Positions 1-9,458 of a DNA stretch of 64,000 nt are shown here, piece after piece. The first letter of the stretch is position 1, and each line of letters begins with the position of its first letter. Under the pieces are notes generated by a model. That model had not been told where the DNA came from and made no database searches. It worked only from the letters and a program-made list of their open reading frames with translations. The translations under genes were made by a program, and so were the position numbers. This stretch comes from Bacteroidota bacterium. GTDB taxonomy: Bacteria > Bacteroidota > Bacteroidia > Sphingobacteriales > Sphingobacteriaceae. The stretch is taken from the NCBI GenBank assembly GCA_018266915.1, contig JAFDZM010000045.1, positions 124,001-188,000 on the forward strand, given 5' to 3'.

Positions 1-886
1 CACCAGGATAAGCCTCACGACCCGGTGGGCGACGTAACAATAAGGACACTTCGCGATAAGCAACAGCCTGTTTTGACAAGTCATCATAGATGATTAGAGC
101 AGGACGTCCGGTATCGCGGAAGTACTCGCCGATAGCAGCACCGGCAAATGGCGCGAAGAACTGCATTGGAGCAGGGTCGGCAGCACTTGCAGTAACAACG
201 ATGGTATAAGCCATAGCGCCGTTTTCTTCCAGTGTACGTACGATGTTAGCAACGGTAGAAGCTTTCTGACCGCAGGCTACATAGATACAGATAACCGGTT
301 GACCGGCTGCATAAAATTCCTTCTGATTGATAATAGTATCGATACAAACCGCAGTTTTACCTGTCTGACGGTCGCCGATTACCAGCTCACGCTGACCGCG
401 GCCGATTGGAATCATCGCGTCAATAGCTTTGATACCGGTTTGCAAAGGCTCAGTTACCGGCTGACGGTAAATTACCCCCGGAGCTTTACGCTCTAAAGGC
501 ATTTCGTAAGTTTTACCTGTAATAGCGCCTTTACCATCAATTGGCTGACCTAATGTGTTTACCACACGGCCAAGCATGCCTTCACCTGCGTTAAGCGAAG
601 CAATCTTATTGGTACGTTTGATGGTATCTCCTTCTTTCACCTCATCTGAAGGGCCCAACAATACCACACCCACATTATCTTCTTCAAGGTTCAATACGAT
701 ACCCTGTAAACCATTATCAAATTCAACCAGCTCACCTGATTGAACTTTTGTTAATCCGTAAACGCGGGCAATACCATCACCCACCTGAAGTACAGTCCCT
801 ACTTCTTCTAATTCAGATTCTGATTTGAAGCCCGATAATTGCTGGCGCAATATTGCTGATACTTCGTCTGGTCTAACCTCTACCAT
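1..886 (-). CDS. atpA: ATP synthase F1 subunit alpha, N-terminal part (cut by window edge)
   Basis: Non-catalytic nucleotide-binding subunit of the F1 head, cytoplasmic face of the inner membrane. About 295 N-terminal residues are present; the family is usually near 525, so the C-terminal part lies outside the window. The start at 886 gives [20 protein letters not shown], the usual amphipathic N-terminus that contacts the delta subunit. The P-loop GDRQTGKT is encoded around 345-375. It follows atpH on the same strand with a 30-base gap, so it is part of the atp operon; atpG is expected to follow beyond the edge. Confidence 0.97.
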   Translation of the reverse strand, partial: MVEVRPDEVSAILRQQLSGFKSESELEEVGTVLQVGDGIARVYGLTKVQSGELVEFDNGLQGIVLNLEEDNVGVVLLGPSDEVKEGDTIKRTNKIASLNAGEGMLGRVVNTLGQPIDGKGAITGKTYEMPLERKAPGVIYRQPVTEPLQTGIKAIDAMIPIGRGQRELVIGDRQTGKTAVCIDTIINQKEFYAAGQPVICIYVACGQKASTVANIVRTLEENGAMAYTIVVTASAADPAPMQFFAPFAGAAIGEYFRDTGRPALIIYDDLSKQAVAYREVSLLLRRPPGREAYPG

Positions 887-916
887 TTTTTATCTATTTA
901 GAGTTTTGTTTTTTAA

Positions 917-1465
917 TTATTGATTTACCCCGCGGGTAAAATCCTGTTTCAATTTATTCAAGCTGGTTGATATACTGGTATCTACCTGCATATCGCCTAC
1001 CGTAAGTACAAATCCGCCTATGAGTTTCGGATCAACTTTGGTATGCAGTTCAATAGTACCTTTGGTTGCTGCTTCCAGTTCGGCAACAATCTTCTTTTTG
1101 TTTTCTTCAGACAACGGAGTAGCCGAAGTTACATAAGCCCTGATAATGTGTTTGATCACATTATATTGGTTAATAAACTCCTTCGCAGTAGCATATAATA
1201 TCTCCGAACGGCTTTTGTTGATCATGATCTTGAAGAAAGAATCGGTAAGCTTGCTTACTTTGGCACCAAAGATGGCTTCCAGTATCTTGATCTTCTTGGC
1301 ATGAGCAACGATAGGGTTTGCCAAAACTGCCTGAAGCTGGTAATTGGCCTTTAATGTTTGCGAAAAAAACACCATATCCTTTTTCGTCTCTTCGAGGGAT
1401 TTTTGTTCCATCGCAAGATCGATCAATGATTTGGCATACCTGGTTGCAACTGTTAATTCAGACAT
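917..1465 (-). CDS. atpH: ATP synthase F1 subunit delta
   Basis: Subunit delta (OSCP homologue) clamps the b-subunit stator to the top of the F1 alpha/beta hexamer. The protein is 182 residues, a normal family length. It starts MSELTVATRYAKSLIDLA, the conserved N-terminal helical-bundle motif, and has the C-terminal LIGGFVLTVGDMQVDTS strand motif, which matches the family GG(F/V)..(I/V)GD..(I/V)D.S pattern. It lies between atpF and atpA on the same strand. The 108 bases separating it from atpF are filled by a word-array inverted repeat. Confidence 0.96.
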   Translation of the reverse strand: MSELTVATRYAKSLIDLAMEQKSLEETKKDMVFFSQTLKANYQLQAVLANPIVAHAKKIKILEAIFGAKVSKLTDSFFKIMINKSRSEILYATAKEFINQYNVIKHIIRAYVTSATPLSEENKKKIVAELEAATKGTIELHTKVDPKLIGGFVLTVGDMQVDTSISTSLNKLKQDFTRGVNQ

Positions 1466-1476
1466 ATCTTCTTTTT

Positions 1477-1573
1477 AGATATGAGATGTGAGATATGAGA
1501 TGTGAGACTTGAGACTAAGGACACAAATGTTCGCTTTTCTAATCTCATATCTCATATCTCACATCTCCTATCT
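1477..1573. repeat. Two-armed word-array inverted repeat between atpF and atpH
   Basis: The left arm (1477-1516) is built from variants of GAGATATGA/GAGATGTGA repeated about five times. The right arm (1541-1573) carries the reverse complement words (TCTCATA, TCTCACA). The array ends directly against the atpF stop codon. A transcript of the atp operon would fold this into a long imperfect hairpin about 10 bases upstream of the atpH start. There is no T-run, so it does not look like an intrinsic terminator. Confidence 0.8.
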
Positions 1574-2068
1574 CTATTTCAATTTCACTTCCTTTAAAAG
1601 GTCAGATACTAATTGGTCTTGTTTCTTTTGATCTTCAAATTGTTTACGCAAGATCTTCTCAGCAATATCTATCGATAAGGTAGCTACCTGGTTTTTTACG
1701 TCAGCCATAGCTATTGCTTTCTGGTTTTCAATCTCGATGCGGGCGCGTTCTATCATGCGGCCTGCTTCTGCATTGGCAGCGTCTTTTGCTTCGCCGATGA
1801 TCTGGTCTTTAACCTTTTTAGCTTCACGCAGGATGTTATCGCGTTCGATACGTGCTTGTTTCAAAAGCTCGTCGTTTTCGCTGGTCAAACGTGCCATTTC
1901 TTCTTTGGCAGCTTCGGCCATTGAAAGGGCGCTTTCAATTGATTTTTCACGTTCGCTGATAGCGGCCAGGATCGGTTTCCAGGCAAACTTTCCTAAAATG
2001 AATAATAGAATTGCGAAACAAAGTGTCGTCCAGAAAACTAAACCAATGCTGGGGGTTACTAAATCCAT
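1574..2068 (-). CDS. atpF: ATP synthase F0 subunit b
   Basis: Stator stalk subunit of 164 residues. One N-terminal membrane helix (about residues 8-28, IGLVFWTTLCFAILLFILGKF) is followed by a long charged helix rich in Ala, Glu, Lys and Arg that forms the right-handed coiled coil reaching delta. Length and layout are typical for a bacterial b subunit. It is separated from the upstream atpE by an intrinsic-terminator-like hairpin, so its expression is probably lower than that of the c subunit. Confidence 0.96.
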   Translation of the reverse strand: MDLVTPSIGLVFWTTLCFAILLFILGKFAWKPILAAISEREKSIESALSMAEAAKEEMARLTSENDELLKQARIERDNILREAKKVKDQIIGEAKDAANAEAGRMIERARIEIENQKAIAMADVKNQVATLSIDIAEKILRKQFEDQKKQDQLVSDLLKEVKLK

Positions 2069-2106
2069 AGTATATTTCTATAATAAATTAATTCTGTTCA
2101 AATGTT

Positions 2107-2142
2107 AAAAAAAAGCCCGGAGCCAATCGCTCCGGGTATCTT
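2107..2142 (-). terminator. Intrinsic terminator/attenuator between atpE and atpF
   Basis: On the minus strand, an 8-bp perfect GC-rich stem (CCCGGAGC with GCTCCGGG, loop of 5) is followed by eight T residues. It starts directly after the atpE stop codon and precedes atpF by about 40 bases. Because atpF, atpH and atpA follow in the same direction without an obvious new promoter, it probably acts as a partial terminator that raises the c-subunit message above the rest. Confidence 0.85.
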
Positions 2143-2144
2143 TT

Positions 2145-2411
<267 letters not shown>

Positions 2412-2431
2412 TTAATAAAGATTAATTCAGA

Positions 2432-3505
2432 TTAATGGTGCTCCTCGATAGCCATCCCGATAAACAGGGATGAAAGAAGCGTAAAAATGTAAGCCTGCAG
2501 GAATGCCACCAGTAACTCGATGCAATCCATAAACACCACAAACACAACCGAAACAGGCGAAACTGCCAGCGATTTAAATATAAAGATCAGCGATATTAAG
2601 CTCAGGATCACAATGTGACCCGCGGTGATGTTTGCAAACAAACGTATCATCAATGCGATAGGCTTTGAAAATATCGACACGATCTCAACCGGTATCATTA
2701 TAGGGAACAACCACCATGGGTTTGGCACAAAAATGTGTTTCCAGTAATGTTTGTTACCATTCAGGTTTACTACAAATAATATAATAACAGATAAAGTAAG
2801 TGTTACCGCAATGTTACCTGTGAGGTTATAACCACCCGGGAAGAATGGGATCATTCCAAACAGGTTATTGATCAGGATAAAGAAAAATATGGTTAGCAGC
2901 AAAGGCATAAACCTTACATACTTATGGCCCATATTAGGGATCGCGATATCATCGCGAACAAAAACAATCAATGGCTCAAGCCATGATTGAAGACCTTTCG
3001 GAGCTTTACCAACACGCTTGGCATAGGCAGATGAAATGCTTAAGAATACAATCAGCAGCAGCGCAATCGCCATAAACATACTAACCACGTTGCGGGTGAT
3101 TGAGAAGTCTAACACTTTTTTGCTACCTGCTTCATCAACAGTACCAGAAGCATCTACTACTTTAATTTTATTAGCCTCGAGCTTGTAGCTGTTTTTACCG
3201 CTGCTATATACTGTGCCTTCAGGATACAAATTACCTGAGGAGAAAACATCCAGGCCTTTATCGGTATAAAGTATAACCGGAAGCGGAATATGTTTTTCTT
3301 CTACAAAAGGCAAAGCGAGCGGCCAGGAGTGCGAATCGCTGATGTGTTCTAATATTACGTCTTTGGGCTCAAACTTCTTTTCTGTGTTTTCTGAGGTGTT
3401 TTCCTGGCTCATTGCTAACTTTGGAAATCCGCCCAGAATCAAAAAAAACGCGCAAATCAGGGAAATTCTAAAAATTTTTGAGTTCAAAATCGTGCCGTTT
3501 GTCAT
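2432..3505 (-). CDS. atpB: ATP synthase F0 subunit a with long N-terminal extension
   Basis: Proton channel subunit of 357 residues, about 100 longer than the E. coli protein. A signal-like hydrophobic stretch (about 12-32) and a roughly 100-residue polar region precede the first conserved membrane helix near residue 135. The essential arginine is Arg288 in IALMIRLFANITAGH, and the last two helices are well conserved. The extension is common in Bacteroidota a subunits and probably sits in the periplasm, but its role is not known to me. It is followed by atpE at a 44-base distance. Confidence 0.95.
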   Translation of the reverse strand: MTNGTILNSKIFRISLICAFFLILGGFPKLAMSQENTSENTEKKFEPKDVILEHISDSHSWPLALPFVEEKHIPLPVILYTDKGLDVFSSGNLYPEGTVYSSGKNSYKLEANKIKVVDASGTVDEAGSKKVLDFSITRNVVSMFMAIALLLIVFLSISSAYAKRVGKAPKGLQSWLEPLIVFVRDDIAIPNMGHKYVRFMPLLLTIFFFILINNLFGMIPFFPGGYNLTGNIAVTLTLSVIILFVVNLNGNKHYWKHIFVPNPWWLFPIMIPVEIVSIFSKPIALMIRLFANITAGHIVILSLISLIFIFKSLAVSPVSVVFVVFMDCIELLVAFLQAYIFTLLSSLFIGMAIEEHH

Positions 3506-3519
3506 CTAATTGAAGTTTT

Positions 3520-3906
3520 CTAGCTTAAATTTTTGTGCCGCAAGTTACGCAACAAAACATAAACTTCAAAGACCATATTTAATAAATATACATAAAAAAA
3601 ATCGGCCAGAAAAACGTACTTATTTACCTTATTTTTTGCCAGAAAAATGAATATGAAAACCAAACAGGCCAATATTTTTACCGTGGTACATACCATGAAC
3701 GCCTGGATGTAATATTCCTTGTTTTTTTGTTGCACCAGCAGGATGGCGGTAATTACTAAAAAGGTAAGGCCCGAAAGGAAAAAGAATATCAGCCAGAAAT
3801 TAGCTACCAGCCAATCAGCATAACCATTATGCTGCGCGGTAACCGGCATTATGGCCAGCAACAGCACAAATACGATGTAAGCAAATATTGATGGAAGGAC
3901 TTTCAT
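3520..3906 (-). CDS. Small membrane protein of the atp operon
   Basis: 128 residues from the ATG at 3906. I prefer this to the in-frame start 93 bases upstream because the longer form would overlap the previous gene, and MKVLPSIFAYIVFVLLLAIM gives a clean N-terminal hydrophobic segment. About four membrane helices are visible (roughly 5-23, 34-54, 67-88, 98-116). It lies between the AtpZ/AtpI-like gene and atpB, where other phyla have atpI. That position suggests a role in assembly of the F0 sector, but I recognise no family and the function is inferred only from place. Confidence 0.75.
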   Translation of the reverse strand: MKVLPSIFAYIVFVLLLAIMPVTAQHNGYADWLVANFWLIFFFLSGLTFLVITAILLVQQKNKEYYIQAFMVCTTVKILACLVFIFIFLAKNKVNKYVFLADFFYVYLLNMVFEVYVLLRNLRHKNLS

Positions 3907-3923
3907 TGTGATAACCGTTTGAA

Positions 3924-4148
3924 TTATTTTTTCAAAGATACGATAACTATATATAATGAGATAAAAACTCCGATGAGCGACAATAAGGCGGTTACCCATT
4001 TTACCTGGTGATGGGCCGACTCATCAATCTTATACCCGGCGAAGGCAAACACCCCGATAACTGCAATCATCTGGAAACCAAGTCCGCTATATTTTACATA
4101 AGCGTTCATTGGACTTTCGTCATTACCATCCGGTTCATTTTTAGCCAT
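3924..4148 (-). CDS. AtpZ/AtpI-like small membrane protein
   Basis: 74 residues from the ATG at 4148 (MAKNEPDGNDES). A charged N-terminus is followed by two membrane helices: GLGFQMIAVIGVFAFAGYKI and ALLSLIGVFISLYIVIVSL. The first helix with the following GYKIDE turn is the hallmark of the AtpZ/AtpI family. Members of this family assist c-ring assembly or Mg/Ca handling next to F-type ATP synthase genes. It is the first gene of the atp run and is divergent from sprE with 71 bases between them. A TAAATTTG box at 4152-4159 lies too close to the start to be a convincing promoter. Confidence 0.85.
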   Translation of the reverse strand: MAKNEPDGNDESPMNAYVKYSGLGFQMIAVIGVFAFAGYKIDESAHHQVKWVTALLSLIGVFISLYIVIVSLKK

Positions 4149-4219
4149 CTGCAAATTTATTAATCCTATTCCATACAATTTAGTAAATTAGCAATGCTTT
4201 TCTTAACCTGGGTTTTATT

Positions 4220-7063
4220 TTGAAGCATATTTCCAAAACGTCTGTATCACAACGAGTCACCTTAATAATATTTGTGCTTTTGGTGGCGGGGTGCGCACTT
4301 CAAAAACAAACCGCCGTTAATCGTGGGCTTCAAAACCTGACAGCCCATTACAACATTCTTTTTAATGCGAATGAAATTTTAAGGCAAAAGCAGGATGCTT
4401 ACGCTTTATCTTTTGTCGACTCTTATAATGAAATATTAAGCGTATACCAGGATACTACTCCGCAATCCTCAACACCCGATAAGGACCTTGCTGAGGCGAA
4501 AGCAAAAGCCAACAAGATCATCAATATAAAAGAGCAAAGCCATTATATAGGCGATGCTTACCTGGTTTTGGGCAAGGCCAGCTTTTTGGGTGGGGATTAT
4601 TTTTCGGCGCTGGAGTATTTTAATTATGTGACCCGATCATTCCCCGATAAGCCGGCATTAGTGCAACAGGCTTTATTCTGGAAGGCACGTTCGCTAATGT
4701 ATCTGAACCAGATGCCAAAGGCGAAACTGGTGATCGACACTGCCATACAAAGCATCAAGCCCAAAAAGAAAACTTACCTGGCTGATATCTACGCTACTAA
4801 GCTACAGTATGATATTAATGTGCAGGAATATGCGGATGCTGAAGAATCAGCAAAACAAGCCATTCATTATTGCCATACTAAAATACAACGCCTGCGCTGG
4901 ACATTCATACTGGCACAGATACAGGAGCTGAATAATAAAAATGCCGACGCGATAAAAAACTATATCCGTGTGGCAAACAGCAATGCATCTTTTGAAATGG
5001 CCTTTAATGCCAATCTGAACCGCATCCGGATTGAAGATATGGCAAATGGCGTTAAGGTAAATCGTATCGACCGATTGAGGGCTCTGATCAAGAATGAAAA
5101 TAATAAGGACTTTATCGATCAGATTTATTTCCAAATAGCTGAGTTGTATTTCGCGAATAAGGATATTGATAACGCCATAAAAAACTATAAGCTATCCGTT
5201 CGTAAAAGCACAAAAAATCAAAATCAGAAAGGGCTCTCCTATCTGCGTTTGGCTGATATTGATTTTAAGAATAAGGCAGATTACATAGGTGCAAAAAAAT
5301 ATTACGACAGTACTTTGATGAGCCTGTCAACTAACTACCCCGGATATCAATCTGTTCAAAAGAAAAGAGACAATTTGCAGGTGCTGGCCGATAAGTATGG
5401 CATTATAGACCGGGAAGATACCCTGCAAATGCTTGCCCAATTGGATGAAAAAGCCAGAACAGCCAAAATAGATGCAATAGTTCAAAGGCATATTTTCCAA
5501 TTGCAGGCAGCCGCAGCGCCACCTGTACAAGGCACTGGCAATAGCGCCGGTACTTTGGGAAGTTCGTCCGGAAACAGCAGCTTCTATTTTTATAATGCAA
5601 ATGCCATCAGCATAGGCATAAACGATTTTAAACGGCAGTGGGGTAACCGCAAACTGGAAGATAATTGGCGGCGAAGCAATAAAGGTATAGTCGGTGGTAG
5701 CACGCTGGGCAATGCACAAAGTGTTGATCCGGATGCACCATCGGACCAGGTGGTCGCAAATGGCGGCAAAGCACCTGTTTCGGCAGGGAATTACAGGCAA
5801 CAGTTAATTAAAGATCTACCGCTTACACCTGAACTTTTAGCACAATCAAATCTTCGCATCTATAATGCCTATTTTGACATAGCAAATTTTTACCGCGATA
5901 TATTAGGCGACAAAAAAGAAGCTATAGCTATTTATGAACTACTGCTGACGCGTTTCCCTAACTCGAATGATAAGGCTGCTATTTACTATAACCTGTACCG
6001 CTTATATACTGATCTGCCTAACATACCCAAAGCAGAAGAATATAAAAACCTGGTACTGAAAAACTATCCTGAAACGGTATTTGCAAAAACGATTATCGAC
6101 CCTGAATATGGTAAAAAAGTTACTGATGCTGATGCCGGGCTTAACGGCATGTATAACGCAGTGTACGATAATTACTCGAAGAAAAAATTCAAGGATGTAA
6201 TTAAAGGTGTAGATTCTTTAATGGGTGTATATCCTAATAACAAACTTTCGTCGCAATTAGCTTATTTGCGTGCAATTGCTGACGGTCATTTGGAGCGGTT
6301 CGCACCGTTTAGGGAGGAACTGGTTCAGATAGTTACTAAATATCCTGATGACAAACTGATCACTCCGTTGGTTAAACAACATTTGATTTATATGGATGCC
6401 CACATAGCCGAAATGACAACCTATCCATTTGCGCTGACTAATAATGACACGACTGAGGTTCCGTTTAAACAAGAGCCGACAATACAGGATAAAATTGCAG
6501 CCTATAACAATTCCCAATTGGTTCGCCAGGTTGCGCAAAAAAGGATAGAACCAAAAAAGGAGCAGAAAAAGCCGGATAGTGCAGCATTAAAATCTTCGGT
6601 TACTAATCCGGCACAAGAAAACAAACCGGTAACTGCAGCTAATCCTCCGGCAAATAATCCGTCTGCGACAGAAGCTGTTAAAACAAAACCTAAGTCGTCT
6701 ATTTTCTCCATGAGCGATAGCACCGATTATTATTTCGTAGTGAATGTGGGTACAGCTACCACCAACCTGGCGTCATCGCGCTTTGGTATCGGCCAATTTA
6801 ACCGGGCCAACTTCCAGGAGGGCGCGATAATGCACCAGCTGAAAGATGTTGGCGATGACAACCAGTTGATTTATGTGGGCCGATTCTATAGTTTGGATGC
6901 TGTAAAAGCATATGCACGAGCTATTATTCCGTTAATGCCGGATATTATGAAGGTGCCGAAGGATAAATACAGTTTTTTCATTATCACCAAACAAAATTTA
7001 GATAAGCTAAACAATAAAAATTTGCTGGATAGTTATATAGAATATTACCAAAGCAATTATTGA
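4220..7063 (+). CDS. sprE: Type IX secretion / gliding TPR lipoprotein SprE (PorW)
   Basis: 947-residue outer-membrane-associated lipoprotein. The start is TTG at 4220; no upstream in-frame ATG exists, and this start gives a complete lipoprotein signal ending LLVAGC with the acylated Cys25. The next segment (GLQNLTAHYNILFNANE) is the diagnostic N-terminal motif of SprE/PorW. Many degenerate TPR units follow (about 100-420 and 540-740), broken by a low-complexity Gly/Ala/Ser/Asn region near 430-530. A Pro/Lys/Ala-rich linker near 760-830 leads to a compact C-terminal domain. In Flavobacterium johnsoniae SprE is needed for gliding and T9SS secretion. It is followed 37 bases later by a class A PBP. 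Confidence 0.85.
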   Translation: MKHISKTSVSQRVTLIIFVLLVAGCALQKQTAVNRGLQNLTAHYNILFNANEILRQKQDAYALSFVDSYNEILSVYQDTTPQSSTPDKDLAEAKAKANKIINIKEQSHYIGDAYLVLGKASFLGGDYFSALEYFNYVTRSFPDKPALVQQALFWKARSLMYLNQMPKAKLVIDTAIQSIKPKKKTYLADIYATKLQYDINVQEYADAEESAKQAIHYCHTKIQRLRWTFILAQIQELNNKNADAIKNYIRVANSNASFEMAFNANLNRIRIEDMANGVKVNRIDRLRALIKNENNKDFIDQIYFQIAELYFANKDIDNAIKNYKLSVRKSTKNQNQKGLSYLRLADIDFKNKADYIGAKKYYDSTLMSLSTNYPGYQSVQKKRDNLQVLADKYGIIDREDTLQMLAQLDEKARTAKIDAIVQRHIFQLQAAAAPPVQGTGNSAGTLGSSSGNSSFYFYNANAISIGINDFKRQWGNRKLEDNWRRSNKGIVGGSTLGNAQSVDPDAPSDQVVANGGKAPVSAGNYRQQLIKDLPLTPELLAQSNLRIYNAYFDIANFYRDILGDKKEAIAIYELLLTRFPNSNDKAAIYYNLYRLYTDLPNIPKAEEYKNLVLKNYPETVFAKTIIDPEYGKKVTDADAGLNGMYNAVYDNYSKKKFKDVIKGVDSLMGVYPNNKLSSQLAYLRAIADGHLERFAPFREELVQIVTKYPDDKLITPLVKQHLIYMDAHIAEMTTYPFALTNNDTTEVPFKQEPTIQDKIAAYNNSQLVRQVAQKRIEPKKEQKKPDSAALKSSVTNPAQENKPVTAANPPANNPSATEAVKTKPKSSIFSMSDSTDYYFVVNVGTATTNLASSRFGIGQFNRANFQEGAIMHQLKDVGDDNQLIYVGRFYSLDAVKAYARAIIPLMPDIMKVPKDKYSFFIITKQNLDKLNNKNLLDSYIEYYQSNY

Positions 7064-7100
7064 AAATAGTTAATATTGACCCTGAATTAAAATTTGATAA

Positions 7101-9359
7101 ATGGCAGTTAAAGCAGTTAAATTAACTCAAGAGGATATAAAAAGATACAACGGTTACATTTGGAAATTCGTTGCCGGTTGTTTTTTGTTTGCAATACTGG
7201 TTATTACAGCTACTTACCTGGGCGTGTTTGGCCCTTTGCCCACCTTCCGCGATATAGAAAATCCGAAAAGTAACCAGGCATCTGAGATCATCTCTTCAGA
7301 CAAGCAGGTGCTGGGCACTTATTATGTAGAAAACAGATCGAATGTAACCTATAAGCAGATTTCACCCAATGTGATCAATGCGCTTATCGCGACTGAGGAC
7401 GAACGGTTCAGGGAGCATTCGGGTATAGACTTCCGGCGAATGTTCAGCATTGTGTTTCTGAATATCTTTAAAAAGCAGGGAGGCAGTACCATTACGCAAC
7501 AATTGGCTAAGCTCATTTTTACCGAGCAGCCATCCCATAATAAAATTGTCCGTATCACGCAAAAGTTTAAAGAATGGATCACGGCAGTACAGCTGGAAAA
7601 ACATTATACCAAGGATGAGATCATCACCATGTACCTGAATAAAGTTGATTTTGGTGCATATAATACTTTTGGCATTAAATCAGCAGCGCGTACTTATTTC
7701 AGTACTACACCGGATAAATTAACTCCTGACCAGGCGGCTTTATTAATGGGAATGATCAATGCTCCAAGCACCTATTCGCCAATAAAACATCCTGACAGGG
7801 CTTTGGGTCGTCGAAACAATGTTGTACTACCCCTGATGGCCAAACAGGGCTTTATAGCCGAGGGCGATTTAGAAAAATACAGAAGCATGCCGCTTGGTTT
7901 GAAGTTTAACCCCATAAACCATACAGACGGTCCGGCGCCATACTTCAGAGCGGTGCTTAAAAAAGAAATACAGAAGATATTCGACCAGGAATCTATCACC
8001 AAAGCCGACGGCACTCCTTATGACCTTGACAGGGACGGCCTGAAAATTTATACTACCATTAACTATACCATGCAGCAATATGCCGAGGAGGCACAGGCTG
8101 AATATATGAGAAAGCTGCAGATTCAGTTTAACGATCACTGGCACGGGTATAAATTATCAAAAAGCATTGCAAACTTCAAGCTGCTGATCGATCAGGGTAT
8201 GCACCGCTCGGATAGGTATAAAGCTGATACTGCCCAGGGCATGTCTGAGGAAGAAATCAGGAAGGATTTTAATACACCAACAAAGGTCGATCTGTTTACA
8301 TGGAAGGGAGATACCACCATGACTATGAAGCCAATCGATTCTATTGTATATTCAAAAATGTTGTTGCGCAACTCCTTAATGAGTATGGATCCCAAAACAG
8401 GTTACATTAAAGCCTGGGTAGGTGGTATCAGTTTTGAACATTTTAAGTACGACCAGGTTAAAGACGGTACCCGCCAGGTAGGATCGACTGCAAAACCGTT
8501 TACTTATGCAGAAGCTGTAGACAATGGTTATTCGCCTTGTATGAAAGTAAATAATGTGCCAGTGGAGATTGACATTCCAGGACAAGACCCGTGGATTCCA
8601 AAACAATCCCAATATGACCTGCAGCCGGGAATGATCACCTTGCGTACCGCATTGGCTTACTCACAAAACTATGTGACGGCTTACTTAATGAAAGAAATTG
8701 GACCAGTTCCGGTAGTGAACCTGATCAAGAAAATGGGTGTAACGTCCCCAACGGTGCAACCTTATCCTTCTATTTGTTTAGGCGTGTTTAATGCTTCAGT
8801 GTATGATATGGTGGGTGCTTACTCCGTATTTGCCAATCATGGTATATGGACCGAACCGACTTTTATTACGCGAATAGAAGATAAAAAAGGCAATGTGCTT
8901 TACACCCATAAACCAAGAGTAAGCCAGGCTATGAGTGAGCAAACCGCTTATGTGATGACTTACATGATGAAAGGGGTAATTGAAAATGGCACCGGTTCGA
9001 GATTAAGATATACTTATCATATTAATAACCCAGTGGCCGGCAAAACCGGTACCCCGCAGGACAACTCTGACGGTTGGTTCATCGGGATGGTACCACAATT
9101 GGTAACCGGCGTATGGACAGGCTGCGAGGACCGCGATTTCCACTTCAGGTCGACCAGGCTCGGTGAGGGTGCCAACACCGCTTTACCTATATTTGCACTG
9201 TTCATGCAAAAAGTGTACGCCAATCCGGAGTTAGGCATCAAAAAAGATACTGATTTCGATGCGCCTAAAACTCCGTTAACAATCACTATCGATTGCAGCG
9301 CATACGACCAGCAGGAACAGGGCACACCGAATGAGGTGGATAAAAAACTAGACTTTTAG
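7101..9359 (+). CDS. Bifunctional class A penicillin-binding protein (PBP1a type)
   Basis: Periplasmic peptidoglycan polymerase and cross-linker of 752 residues, anchored by one N-terminal helix (about 22-43). The GT51 glycosyltransferase domain carries ATEDERFREHSGID with catalytic Glu99, then GGSTITQQLAK. The transpeptidase domain has all three penicillin-binding motifs: Ser462-Thr-Ala-Lys465, Ser521-Gln-Asn523 and Lys648-Thr-Gly. Length and domain order match PBP1a. It lies 37 bases after sprE and may be co-transcribed. The C-terminal tail is short and has no added domain. Confidence 0.95.
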   Translation: MAVKAVKLTQEDIKRYNGYIWKFVAGCFLFAILVITATYLGVFGPLPTFRDIENPKSNQASEIISSDKQVLGTYYVENRSNVTYKQISPNVINALIATEDERFREHSGIDFRRMFSIVFLNIFKKQGGSTITQQLAKLIFTEQPSHNKIVRITQKFKEWITAVQLEKHYTKDEIITMYLNKVDFGAYNTFGIKSAARTYFSTTPDKLTPDQAALLMGMINAPSTYSPIKHPDRALGRRNNVVLPLMAKQGFIAEGDLEKYRSMPLGLKFNPINHTDGPAPYFRAVLKKEIQKIFDQESITKADGTPYDLDRDGLKIYTTINYTMQQYAEEAQAEYMRKLQIQFNDHWHGYKLSKSIANFKLLIDQGMHRSDRYKADTAQGMSEEEIRKDFNTPTKVDLFTWKGDTTMTMKPIDSIVYSKMLLRNSLMSMDPKTGYIKAWVGGISFEHFKYDQVKDGTRQVGSTAKPFTYAEAVDNGYSPCMKVNNVPVEIDIPGQDPWIPKQSQYDLQPGMITLRTALAYSQNYVTAYLMKEIGPVPVVNLIKKMGVTSPTVQPYPSICLGVFNASVYDMVGAYSVFANHGIWTEPTFITRIEDKKGNVLYTHKPRVSQAMSEQTAYVMTYMMKGVIENGTGSRLRYTYHINNPVAGKTGTPQDNSDGWFIGMVPQLVTGVWTGCEDRDFHFRSTRLGEGANTALPIFALFMQKVYANPELGIKKDTDFDAPKTPLTITIDCSAYDQQEQGTPNEVDKKLDF

Positions 9360-9360
9360 G

Positions 9361-9446
9361 GTTGTATTAGTTGAAGTGGTTGTAATGGTTGTAGTAGTTT
9401 GGCGTGGATTATTCACTATTCACCAATGACTATTGACTAATGACCA
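9361..9446. repeat. Single-armed word array upstream of uvrC
   Basis: This is a run of near-repeats directly after the PBP1a stop. It begins with GTTGTATTAGTTG/GTGGTTGTAATGG words and continues with ATTCACCAATGA, CTATTGACTAATGA and CCAATGAC words up to the uvrC start region. No long complementary arm is visible. It resembles the other word arrays in the window in period (about 7-9 bases) and in starting at a stop codon. Confidence 0.55.
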
Positions 9447-9458
9447 ATGACAATATCT

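Noticed and set aside
4152-4159. TAAATTTG as promoter of the atp operon
   Set aside because: It matches the -7 consensus but ends only four bases from the start codon and has no TTTG box at a suitable distance.
5327-5800. A 157-residue minus-strand frame opposite sprE
   Set aside because: Cys-rich, without motif, and fully inside the low-complexity and TPR region of sprE; not a real gene.
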